Positions 27,184 through 39,992 of a stretch of DNA of 64,000 nt are shown here, in pieces. Positions within the stretch are counted from its first letter, which is position 1, and every line of letters starts with the position of its first letter. The notes under the pieces were generated by a model that had not been told where the DNA came from, made no database searches, and worked only from the letters and a program-made list of their open reading frames with translations. Made by a program: the position numbers and the translations under genes. Where the stretch lies: contig NZ_CP040748.1 of the NCBI RefSeq assembly GCF_006007965.1, positions 1,674,001 through 1,738,000 of the forward strand, in the 5' to 3' direction. Source of the DNA: Nocardioides jishulii (GTDB taxonomy: Bacteria > Actinomycetota > Actinomycetes > Propionibacteriales > Nocardioidaceae).

Positions 27184-27199
27184 GGTGACGTGCATCACA
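27184..27199 (+). promoter_or_regulatory. CRP-like binding site
   Basis: GGTGACGTGCATCACA matches the CRP consensus TGTGA-N6-TCACA at 9 of 10 positions, 20 bases before the ATG of the ferredoxin reductase gene. TAGGGT (27181-27186), a possible -10, overlaps it, which would fit repression. Confidence 0.5.
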
Positions 27200-27218
27200 C
27201 TCGGGCTGAGGGGGGCGC

Positions 27219-28190
27219 ATGAGTGTCCTGGAGACGGACCTGCTGGTCATCGGCGCCGGGCCCACAGGGCTCTTCGCCACCTACTACGCGGGCTTTCGGG
27301 GGCTTCGCGTCGCCCTGGTCGACTCGCTGCCCGAGCTGGGCGGTCAGGTCACCGCCATGTATCCGGAGAAGCTCATCGCCGACGTGGCCGGCTTCCCGGC
27401 GGTCAAGGGGCGTGACCTCGTCGCAGCGCTGGTCGCCCAGGCGAGTGCCACCGATGCCACCCACCTGCTCGGGCGAAGTGCCCTCACGCTGCGCCACGAC
27501 GGGGAGACCGTGACCGTGGGCCTCGACGACGGGACGCAGGTCCGGGCCGCTGCGGTCCTGGTGACGGCCGGGATCGGCACCTTCAGCCCGAGGCCCCTGC
27601 CGGTCGGACCGGAGTGGGTGGGACGCGGCGTGGAGTACTTCGTCCCCGACTTCGAGCCCTACCGGAGCCACGACGTGGTGGTCGTCGGCGGCGGGGACAG
27701 CGCTTTCGACTGGGCCCAGCACCTTGAACCGGTGGCCGCATCGGTGACCCTCGTCCACCGTCGTGCAGCGTTCCGGGCCCACGCTCGTACCGTCGACGCC
27801 GTGCGCGAGTCGTCGGTACGCCTCCTCACCTGCGCCCAGGTCGTCGACATCCGTGGCAACGAGACCGTGGAGGCCGTGGTCGTCAGGACCGACGACGGAC
27901 ACGAGGAGGTGCTGCCGTGCCGGGCGGTCGTCGCTGCCCTCGGTTTCGTGGCCGACCTCGGTCCACTCCAGAGCTGGGGGCTGGAGACGTCCAAGCGCCA
28001 CGTCGTGGTCGACAGCGCCATGCGTACGTCCCTCGATCGGGTCTTCGCAGCAGGCGACGTGACCGACTACCCGGGCAAGGTCCGGCTGATCGCCGTCGGC
28101 TTCGGTGAAGCGGCGACGGCGGTGAACAACGCCGCCGCCGTGATCGACCCGTCGGCCCACGTCTTCCCGGGGCACTCCAGCGACGCCTGA
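27219..28190 (+). CDS. ferredoxin--NADP(+) reductase of the thioredoxin-reductase fold
   Basis: 323 aa flavoprotein. FAD-binding GAGPTGLFATYYAGFRG at residues 11-27, ELGGQVTAMYPEK near 44, NADP-binding GGGDSAFDWA near 152, and the C-terminal FAD motif FAAGDVTDYPGK near 277. The redox-active CxxC of thioredoxin reductase is absent, which fits the TrxR-type ferredoxin/flavodoxin reductase family (as in Bacillus YumC). GAGGGGGG lies just before the ATG. Isolated gene, with a CRP-like site upstream. The electron acceptor is not identified here. Confidence 0.87.
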   Translation: MSVLETDLLVIGAGPTGLFATYYAGFRGLRVALVDSLPELGGQVTAMYPEKLIADVAGFPAVKGRDLVAALVAQASATDATHLLGRSALTLRHDGETVTVGLDDGTQVRAAAVLVTAGIGTFSPRPLPVGPEWVGRGVEYFVPDFEPYRSHDVVVVGGGDSAFDWAQHLEPVAASVTLVHRRAAFRAHARTVDAVRESSVRLLTCAQVVDIRGNETVEAVVVRTDDGHEEVLPCRAVVAALGFVADLGPLQSWGLETSKRHVVVDSAMRTSLDRVFAAGDVTDYPGKVRLIAVGFGEAATAVNNAAAVIDPSAHVFPGHSSDA

Positions 28191-28360
28191 GTCCGCCGCG
28201 GTGCGTGGCTCGGGGTCGTCCGATCGGCGCCACCCTGCACGACCTCCCACCCGGCGGCCGTGGAACAGTACGTGGGTCAGGTTCGTTCACTGGCAGCAGA
28301 GACGTTACCGAGGCGACGCGTGGTAAAAACGCGGGTCACCAGTTCAGGAAGGCCGAGACG

Positions 28361-29611
28361 TTGCGCGTTGCACTGCTCTCCTACCGCAGCAAGCCCCATG
28401 TCGGCGGTCAGGGGATCTACCTCCGGCACCTCAGCCGCGAGCTGGTCGCGCTGGGCCACGAGGTCGAGGTCTTCTCCGGCCAGCCCTACCCGATCCTCGA
28501 CGAGGGCGTGAAGCTCACGAAGGTGCCCTCGCTCGACCTGTACCGCGAGCCGGACCCCTTCCGGGTGCCCAAGCTCCGGGAGTTCCGCGACCGCATCGAC
28601 GTCGAGGAGTTCCTCACCATGTGCACGGCCGGCTTCCCGGAGCCGAGGACCTTCAGCAAGCGCGTCGCGCGCCTGCTCAAGGACCGCGTGGACGACTTCG
28701 ACGTCGTGCACGACAACCAGGTGCTGGGTGACGGCATGCTGGCGATCGAGAAGATGGGCCTGCCCCTCGTCACGACGCTGCACCACCCGATCACCTTCGA
28801 CCGCCGCGTGGAGCTGGCCGCGGCGCCGACCCTGCGCAAGAAGCTATCGCTGCGCCGCTGGTACGGCTTCCTGCGCATGCAGGGCCGCGTCGCGCGCCGT
28901 GCCCGCAAGATCCTCACCCCCTCGGAGTCGTCGAAGCGCGACATCGCCACCGACTTCGGCGTCGACCCGGCGCGGATGCAGGTGATCCTGCTCGGCGTCG
29001 AGGACTCGTTCGTCCCGCCGACCACCCCGCGGGTGCCCGGCCGCATCCTGGCGATGGCCAGTGCCGACGCCCCCATGAAGGGCATCTCGACGCTTCTCGA
29101 GGCGTTCGCCAAGCTGCGTACCGAACGCGACCTCTCGCTCGTCCTGGTCACGAAGCCGGCCCAGGGCGGCCGCACCGAGCAGCTCATCGAGAAGCTCGGC
29201 ATCGGCGAGCACGTCAGCTTCGTCTCCGGCGTCTCCGACGCCGAGCTCGTCGAGCTGATGGGCTCTGCCGAGCTGGCCTGCGTCCCGTCGTTGTACGAAG
29301 GGTTCTCGCTGCCCACGGCCGAGCTGATGGCCTGCGCCACCCCGCTGGTCGTCTCACGGGCCGGTGCGATCCCGGAGGTCGTCGGCGCTGACGGAGAGTG
29401 CGCCGACCTCGTGACGCCCGGCGACGTGGGCGAGCTGACGCACGCCATCGCAGCGCTCCTCGACGATCCTGAGCGCCGGGAGCGGATGGGCGCGGCTGGT
29501 CGCCAGCGCGTCCTCGACATGTTCAGCTGGCGGGCGGTCGCCCAGAAGACCGCCGCCGCCTACCAAGAAGTGATCGACGACTACCGGGCCGAGAAGGCCC
29601 AGGGGGAATGA
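28361..29611 (+). CDS. GT4-family glycosyltransferase
   Basis: 416 aa GT-B enzyme that should transfer a sugar from a nucleotide donor. N-terminal acceptor domain with LLSYRSKPHVGGQGIYLRHL near residue 5. C-terminal donor domain with SDAELVELMGSAELACVPS and the retaining-GT EGFSLPTAELMACATP motif near 310-330 (E-x7-E). The TTG at 28361 is preferred: AGGAAGG ends 8 bases before it and the N-terminus MRVALLSY is typical. The frame remains open to 28205, but that part is low-complexity. First gene of a cassette with a methyltransferase and an alpha/alpha-barrel protein. Confidence 0.85.
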   Translation: MRVALLSYRSKPHVGGQGIYLRHLSRELVALGHEVEVFSGQPYPILDEGVKLTKVPSLDLYREPDPFRVPKLREFRDRIDVEEFLTMCTAGFPEPRTFSKRVARLLKDRVDDFDVVHDNQVLGDGMLAIEKMGLPLVTTLHHPITFDRRVELAAAPTLRKKLSLRRWYGFLRMQGRVARRARKILTPSESSKRDIATDFGVDPARMQVILLGVEDSFVPPTTPRVPGRILAMASADAPMKGISTLLEAFAKLRTERDLSLVLVTKPAQGGRTEQLIEKLGIGEHVSFVSGVSDAELVELMGSAELACVPSLYEGFSLPTAELMACATPLVVSRAGAIPEVVGADGECADLVTPGDVGELTHAIAALLDDPERRERMGAAGRQRVLDMFSWRAVAQKTAAAYQEVIDDYRAEKAQGE

Positions 29612-29612
29612 C

Positions 29613-30331
29613 GTGCTGACCGTTGACTTCGACCGACTCGGCCTCCAGGCCGGGGACCGCGTGCTGGACATGGGCTGCGGCGCCGGGCGCCACGCCTTCG
29701 AGATGTACCGCCGCGGCGCGGACGTCATTGCCTTCGACATGGACGTCGAGGAGCTGGAGAACGTCCGCAACCTCTTCGTCGCGATGAAGGAGGCCGGCGA
29801 GGTCCCCGAGGGCGCGGAGGCCGACGTGAAGGAGGGTGACGCGCTCTCCCTGCCCTTCGCCGACGGCGAGTTCGACCGGGTCGTGGCTGCGGAGGTGCTC
29901 GAGCACATCCCCGCCGACATCCAGGCCATCCAGGAGCTCGTCCGCGTCCTCCGCCCCGGCGGCACCTTGGCGGTCTCGGTGCCCCGCTGGCTGCCCGAGG
30001 TCATCAACTGGAAGCTCTCCGACGACTACCACAACGTCGAGGGCGGACACATCCGGATCTACACGGACAAGGAGCTCACCGACAAGATCTCCAAGGCCGG
30101 GCTCACCTTCACGGGCAAGGACTACGCCCACGGCCTGCACTCCCCCTACTGGTGGATCAAGTGCGCGGTGGGCGTCAACAACGACGACCACCCGCTCGCC
30201 AAGGCGTACCACAAGCTCCTGGTGTGGGAGATCATGAAGCAGCCCAAGGTCCTCCAGCTCGCCGGCAAGGTCCTGGACCCGATGATCGGCAAGAGCATGG
30301 TCCTCTACTTCACGAAGCCTCTCAGCGCCTG

Positions 30332-30332
<1 letters not shown>
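29613..30332 (+). CDS. class I SAM-dependent methyltransferase
   Basis: 239 aa, Methyltransf_11 type. SAM-binding motif I VLDMGCGAGRH near residues 19-29, acidic post-I AFDMDVEE near 40, motif II FDRVVAAEVLEHI near 90 and VLRPGG near 115. The C-terminal region (WWIKCAVGVNNDDHPL) is family-specific and probably binds the acceptor. GTG start one base after the glycosyltransferase stop, and its stop overlaps the next ATG (TGATG). Acceptor unknown; likely the product of the neighbouring glycosyltransferase. Confidence 0.88.
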
Positions 30333-33312
<2,980 letters not shown>

Positions 33313-33319
33313 GGCGCCG

Positions 33320-33325
33320 ATGCTA
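33320..33325 (-). promoter_or_regulatory. probable -10 element for the leaderless esterase gene
   Basis: TAGCAT on the minus strand, exactly 7 bases before the GTG at 33312. Confidence 0.5.
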
Positions 33326-33345
33326 GCCGCCCACCCGAAGCGGTG

Positions 33346-34002
33346 TCAGGACTCCAGCGGCCAGCCGCGGTCGGCCCAACCCATCGTGCCGTCGGAGACG
33401 TTGATCGCCTGTCGCCCCTGCGAGCGCAGGAACTCGCACACCTGGCGGCTGCGGTTGCCACTGCGACAGATCACGAGCAGGGGGCCGTCAGGGAGCTCGT
33501 CGATCCGCTCACCCACCTGACCCATCGGGATGTGCACGGCGCCGGGAACGTGGCCCGCGGCGTACTCGTCGTCCTCACGCACGTCGAGCACGAACGCACC
33601 CATGGCGTGCTCGGCGGCGAAGGAGTCGAGGTCGATCTCGCCCGACTCGGCGGCGGCGATCTGACGACGCGCCTCGTCCATGTCGATGGCGCGCACCCCG
33701 GAGATCAGCTCCTCCAGCGCGGTGGCGGGGAGGGCGCCGGGCTGGGAGAAGACCAGGATGCCGTCGCGGAAGGCCATGATCGTGGGGATCGACGAGATCT
33801 GGGCCATCGCAGCCAGCTCGCGCTCCGCCTCGGTGTCGACCTTGCCGAAGACGATGTCGGGGTGCTTCTCCGACGCTGCCTCGAAGACCGGTGCGAACTG
33901 CTTGCACGGGCCACACCAGTCGGCCCAGAAGTCGACGAGCACGATGCCCTCGCCGGTCACGATGGATTCGAAGCTGGAAGCGGTGAGCGCCTGCGTGGTC
34001 AT
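33346..34002 (-). CDS. thioredoxin-rhodanese fusion protein
   Basis: 218 aa with two domains. Residues 1-105 form thioredoxin, with active site WCGPC at 29-33 and the cis-proline SIPTIMAF near 75. Residues 120-218 form a rhodanese domain with the catalytic loop ICRSGNRS near 177-184 and the C-terminal MGWADRGWPL. Rhodaneses carry sulfur as a Cys persulfide, and thioredoxin can reduce it, so the fusion may couple persulfide transfer to release. ATG 34002 chosen: TAACGT lies 7 bases upstream. Two 12-base direct repeats lie further upstream. No signal peptide. Confidence 0.9.
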   Translation of the reverse strand: MTTQALTASSFESIVTGEGIVLVDFWADWCGPCKQFAPVFEAASEKHPDIVFGKVDTEAERELAAMAQISSIPTIMAFRDGILVFSQPGALPATALEELISGVRAIDMDEARRQIAAAESGEIDLDSFAAEHAMGAFVLDVREDDEYAAGHVPGAVHIPMGQVGERIDELPDGPLLVICRSGNRSRQVCEFLRSQGRQAINVSDGTMGWADRGWPLES

Positions 34003-34009
34003 GCACCGC

Positions 34010-34015
34010 ACGTTA
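34010..34015 (-). promoter_or_regulatory. probable -10 element for the leaderless thioredoxin-rhodanese gene
   Basis: TAACGT on the minus strand, exactly 7 bases before the ATG at 34002. Confidence 0.5.
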
Positions 34016-34016
34016 C

Positions 34017-34042
34017 AAGGTGCACACGAGAAGGTGCACACG
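34017..34042 (-). repeat. 12-base direct repeats in the thioredoxin-rhodanese promoter
   Basis: AAGGTGCACACG (plus strand) occurs exactly at 34017-34028 and 34031-34042, a 14-base period. Each contains the palindrome GTGCAC. They cover the spacer and the expected -35 position for the TAACGT element, as an operator would. Confidence 0.6.
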
Positions 34043-34314
34043 CCTGGCGTCCACGGGGAGCGACGAGCGAGCGGGGGAGTGACCCGTCGAAAGAGGCCAG
34101 TCGCTGAAATCACATGGTCTACCAATGGTCCACCTCCGCCCCTCCTCCTTTTTGGGGATGAGGCGCCATTCGGTGACGCGCCGGAGCGGCGTTGCCCTTG
34201 GATCGGTGTAGCGACCACCGTCGCTCGCCTGCGGCTTCAGCACCCGAAGGCAGTCTTCTTTCACACCCGTGGGGTCCGGCGCGCTGCCGTCGTGCGCCCA
34301 CGTGGGGGTCCCGC

Positions 34315-35163
34315 ATGTCCATCTCCACCACTCGTCGCGGTCTTCTGGCTGCCTCGGCCTGGGCAGTTCCGACCGTCGTGGTCGCGGCTGCCAGTCCCGT
34401 TCACGCGACTTCTCTGTCCCAGTGCCGTGACGTGAACTACACCCTGAACTGGGCTGGCGCCGGCTACTCGTTCAGGCCCAACGCGACCGGCGCCCCCACC
34501 GGCGCCGGCCTCGGCACTGCTCCGGCCACGCTCACGACGCAGGGCTTGACGGCTTCCCAGATCGCCGCAGCCAAGCCCTTGGTGGTGACGGCGACCAACG
34601 CCTTCACCGGCGCTCGGATGCGGGGGGCCACCAGCGGCAGCTACCAGAACATGCGCGTGTCCCCGGGCAACATCGGTGGCCTGCGCTCGCGTGGCCTCAC
34701 GTTGCTCCAGGACCTGGGAACGAGCAGCTCGTCCCACGGCGCGACCTCCCTGGTGCGCCAGGGTCACAGCCAGGTGCTCACGCTCGGCTTCAACCGACCC
34801 GTGAAGAATCTGCAGTTCACCGTCACGGACATCGACAGCGCGAACGGGCAGTACCAGGACCGACTCATCGTGAGTGGTACCCGGACGTTCACCTTCGCCA
34901 GCGCCCTCACCGGCAACGGCACGCCCGCCACCACTCAGGCCGCCACCGCCTCGACGTGGCCCTTCCGCAACACCGGGACCAACAGCTCCTACGACCCCGC
35001 AACCTCGGGAGCGGGCAACGTGACGGTCAACTACGGTCCCACGACGGGAGTGAGCACCGTCCAGGTGACCTTCTGGAACGACCAGGCGGGCAACAACCTG
35101 GACAACAACGGGCTCCAGGGCATCTTCATCTCGGACCTGACGTTCACCGCCATGACCTGCTGA
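34315..35163 (+). CDS. Tat-exported hypothetical protein with a probable beta-sandwich
   Basis: 282 aa. Tat signal: TTRRGLLAAS at 5-14, a hydrophobic run (WAVPTVVVAAA), and a probable AxA cleavage after PVHA (residue 31). The mature part is Gly/Ser/Thr/Asn-rich with beta-type segments (VLTLGF, LQFTVTDID, RLIVSG, TFTFA, VTVNYG, VQVTFW, IFISDLTFTA), suggesting an extracellular beta-sandwich. It has only two cysteines, C37 near the mature N-terminus and C282 as last residue, which could form a disulfide. Family not recognised. Stands alone. ATG 34315 preferred over an in-frame ATG at 34192 that lacks a signal. A 23-base tandem duplication covers its stop. Confidence 0.8.
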   Translation: MSISTTRRGLLAASAWAVPTVVVAAASPVHATSLSQCRDVNYTLNWAGAGYSFRPNATGAPTGAGLGTAPATLTTQGLTASQIAAAKPLVVTATNAFTGARMRGATSGSYQNMRVSPGNIGGLRSRGLTLLQDLGTSSSSHGATSLVRQGHSQVLTLGFNRPVKNLQFTVTDIDSANGQYQDRLIVSGTRTFTFASALTGNGTPATTQAATASTWPFRNTGTNSSYDPATSGAGNVTVNYGPTTGVSTVQVTFWNDQAGNNLDNNGLQGIFISDLTFTAMTC

Positions 35164-35189
35164 GGCTCACCGCCATGACCTGCTGAGGC
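35144..35189 (+). repeat. exact 23-base tandem duplication across a stop codon
   Basis: Two identical 23-base units lie head to tail at 35144-35166 and 35167-35189. The first contains the last codons and TGA of the Tat-exported protein gene; the second lies immediately after. Because 23 is not a multiple of 3, the copy is out of frame with the gene. Confidence 0.95.
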
Positions 35190-35201
35190 TCGGTGGCAGG
35201 C

Positions 35202-35876
35202 TCACCACTTCCGGGCCCGCCACTCGGGCAGGTGCTCGCGCTCCTGCCCGAGGAGGCCGTCCTTGCCGTGCCCCGGGTAGAAGTGGGTCTCGTCAGGCAG
35301 GAGGCCGAAGATCCGCTCCTCGACCTGGTCGATGAGGAGCTCGAACGCGTCGGCGTCGCCGAAGGTGGAGCCCACGCCGCCCGGGAAGAGTGAGTCTCCG
35401 GTGAAGAGGTGCGGGACGCCGTCACTGTCCCGGTGCAGGAGGCAGACCGACCCGGGGGTGTGACCGGCGATGGCGATCACGTCGAGGTCGACCCGGCCCA
35501 CCCGCACGATGTCACCGTGCTCGAGGCGGCGAGCGGCCTCGACGCCTGTCTGCTCCTCGATCGCGTCGGCGTCAGGCGCCCCCGCGAAGTGCTCGGCTCC
35601 GGTCGCCTCGACCACCGCGGCCAGGGCCCGGTGGTGGTCCCAGTGCTGGTGCGTGGTGACGACCGTCGCCAGACCCCCTCCCTTGAGCAGGGGCAGCAGG
35701 ACGTCGGGGGAGTCGGCCGCGTCGACCAGCAGCTGCTCACCGGACTCGGTGCACCGCAGGAGGTAGCAGTTGTTCGACATCTTGTCGTCGACGGCGACCT
35801 TGGTGATGGCGAGCGTGGACAACGTGCGGGTCTGGGGGTCTCCGCCGGGGGAGACGTCTCCCGTGTAGGACGTCAT
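35202..35876 (-). CDS. MBL-fold metallo-hydrolase (glyoxalase II-like)
   Basis: 224 aa. Metal motif THQHWDHH near residues 73-80, then GHTPGSVCLL near 130 and FTGDSLFPGG near 150, and GHG near 205. This order fits hydroxyacylglutathione hydrolase-like MBL enzymes; actinobacteria lack glutathione, so a mycothiol-linked or other thioester substrate is more likely (inference). ATG 35876 has AGGATGG 5 bases upstream; an ATG at 35885 would add three residues. Convergent with the Tat-protein gene and divergent from uvrA. Confidence 0.87.
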   Translation of the reverse strand: MTSYTGDVSPGGDPQTRTLSTLAITKVAVDDKMSNNCYLLRCTESGEQLLVDAADSPDVLLPLLKGGGLATVVTTHQHWDHHRALAAVVEATGAEHFAGAPDADAIEEQTGVEAARRLEHGDIVRVGRVDLDVIAIAGHTPGSVCLLHRDSDGVPHLFTGDSLFPGGVGSTFGDADAFELLIDQVEERIFGLLPDETHFYPGHGKDGLLGQEREHLPEWRARKW

Positions 35877-35976
35877 GGCCACCATCCTGCCCGACCCCGG
35901 CGGGGCGGCGCGTTCCAAGGGCTGTGGAAGAGTGGGAGTGTCACTCCGCCGACGTTGACCCAGCCATCTAGGATGG

Positions 35977-35990
35977 CGAACATGCGTTCG
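35977..35990 (+). promoter_or_regulatory. LexA-binding SOS box upstream of uvrA
   Basis: CGAACATGCGTTCG is a perfect palindromic-arm match to the actinobacterial SOS box (CGAAC-N4-GTTCG), 34 bases before the uvrA GTG. TTGACC (35955-35960) could be the -35, with the box over the -10 region. Predicts DNA-damage induction of uvrA. Confidence 0.88.
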
Positions 35991-36024
35991 AACGAACGTC
36001 GCGACCCACACTCCAAGGACGCTC

Positions 36025-38925
<2,901 letters not shown>

Positions 38926-38976
38926 CGGGCGCGCCACGAACTGACGTAGCACCAGAAGAGCAGAGCCGGAGGAAGC

Positions 38977-39408
38977 ATGAGCGAGCGCAGTCCGCTGTCG
39001 CACCCCCTCACCCGTCGTCGTGTCCTCGCCACCGGGAGCGCGGCCGTGGCCGCGCCGCTGGTGGCCGCCTGCGGGGAGGACGAACCGACGCCGCAGGTCG
39101 AACCGCCCGCGTCGGGCACGGAGCTCCTGAAGGTCGAGGACGTGCCCGTCGGTGGGTGCGCCGTGACCGGCGACCAGGCGGTGGTGGTCACCCAGCCGAC
39201 CGAGGGCGAGTTCAAGGCCTTCAGTGCGCTGTGCACCCACAAGGCGTGCCCGGTGTCGCCGTCGCGCGACGGCGACATCCCGTGCAACTGCCACGGCAGT
39301 CGCTTCTCCCTCACCGACGGATCCGTCATCAAGGGCCCGGCCCAGGAGCCGCTGGCGGAGGTGGCCGTCGAGGTGAGGGACGGTGTCGTCGTCGCCACAG
39401 AAGGCTGA
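38977..39408 (+). CDS. Rieske [2Fe-2S] protein, Tat/lipobox signal (copy 1)
   Basis: 143 aa. The N-terminus has a Tat-type motif TRRRVL (12-17) and lipobox LVAAC with C32, so a Tat-exported lipoprotein is likely. The Rieske domain has cluster motifs CTHKAC (C86, H88) and CNCHGSRF near 106-113, with the usual GPAQEPL loop after. Resembles stand-alone Rieske proteins rather than a bc1 subunit. GGAGGA lies just before the ATG. The next gene is a paralogue, 72 bases downstream. The redox partner is not evident. Confidence 0.9.
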   Translation: MSERSPLSHPLTRRRVLATGSAAVAAPLVAACGEDEPTPQVEPPASGTELLKVEDVPVGGCAVTGDQAVVVTQPTEGEFKAFSALCTHKACPVSPSRDGDIPCNCHGSRFSLTDGSVIKGPAQEPLAEVAVEVRDGVVVATEG

Positions 39409-39480
39409 GCGGGCGGGCGCCGTGGTGAGGGTCCCTGACCACGCGCTGCCTATGCTGGCCGTTGTTCGTCAGGAGGATGC

Positions 39481-39897
39481 GTGACCCAACCCCCCACACG
39501 TCGTCGTGTGCTCGCCGCAGGTGCCGGCGTCGCGATGGCCCCCGTTGTTGCTTCGTGTGCCGATCCGTCGGCCGACCCCCACTTCAACCAGGTGGACCCC
39601 CCGGGCCCCGGTCGTCAGGTCGGCATGGCGGCCGACGTCCCGGTCGGCGGCTGCCAGGTCTTCGCCCGCTACGGCACGGTCGTCTCCCAGCCCGAGGAGG
39701 GCGAGTTCCGGGCCTTCAACGCGGAGTGCTCCCACAAGGGCTGCTTCGTGGGCTCCTCCGACCAAGGGCACATCCCGTGCCGCTGCCACGGCAGCATGTT
39801 CGACCTCGCCACCGGTGAACGCCTGGCGGGACCTGCCAAGGAGCCCCTCGCGCCCGTCGAGATCGTCGTCGAGGACGGACGCATCATCACCGCCTGA
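39481..39897 (+). CDS. Rieske [2Fe-2S] protein, Tat/lipobox signal (copy 2)
   Basis: 138 aa, parallel to copy 1 throughout: TRRRVL at 6-11, lipobox VVASC with C26, DVPVGGCQVF, cluster motifs CSHKGC near 82 and CRCHGSMF near 102, and GPAKEPLAPV. GTG start with AGGAGG 4 bases upstream (39472-39477); TATGCT at 39450-39455 may be its own -10. The two genes look like an old tandem duplication, since protein similarity is clear but the spacers differ. Confidence 0.9.
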   Translation: MTQPPTRRRVLAAGAGVAMAPVVASCADPSADPHFNQVDPPGPGRQVGMAADVPVGGCQVFARYGTVVSQPEEGEFRAFNAECSHKGCFVGSSDQGHIPCRCHGSMFDLATGERLAGPAKEPLAPVEIVVEDGRIITA

Positions 39898-39979
39898 GCC
39901 CGACGCTTCCGGGCCCGCCCGGGCACGGCCCGGCTCGTGGTCCGTGAGTGTCCGTCCCGGTCGGTGGCGGCGCACTCCG

Positions 39980-39985
39980 TAGGCT
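39980..39985 (+). promoter_or_regulatory. probable -10 element for leaderless uvrC
   Basis: TAGGCT, exactly 7 bases before the GTG at 39993, which supports that start for uvrC. Confidence 0.45.
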
Positions 39986-39992
39986 TGGGGAC

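Larger units (their letters stand above)
34003..34314. other. 312-base intergenic region between the divergent thioredoxin-rhodanese and Tat-protein genes
   Basis: Holds the TAACGT element and 12-base repeats near its left edge. A second pair of direct repeats, ATGGTCTACC and ATGGTCCACC (34114-34123 and 34125-34134, period 11), lies centrally, the first including the palindrome TGGTCTACCA. A pyrimidine run (CCTCCTCCTTTTT) follows near 34140. I recognise no riboswitch, tRNA or further gene. The promoter of the Tat-protein gene should be here but no clear -35/-10 pair is seen. Confidence 0.6.

Noticed and set aside
34115..34124. TGGTCTACCA as a GntR/FadR operator
   Set aside because: The FadR-type site has a 3-base spacer between TGGT and ACCA; here it is 2. 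Kept only as part of a direct repeat.
34140..34300. Riboswitch upstream of the Tat-exported protein
   Set aside because: Small stem candidates exist near 34225-34255, but no known aptamer core (c-di-GMP, c-di-AMP, cobalamin, TPP) was recognised.
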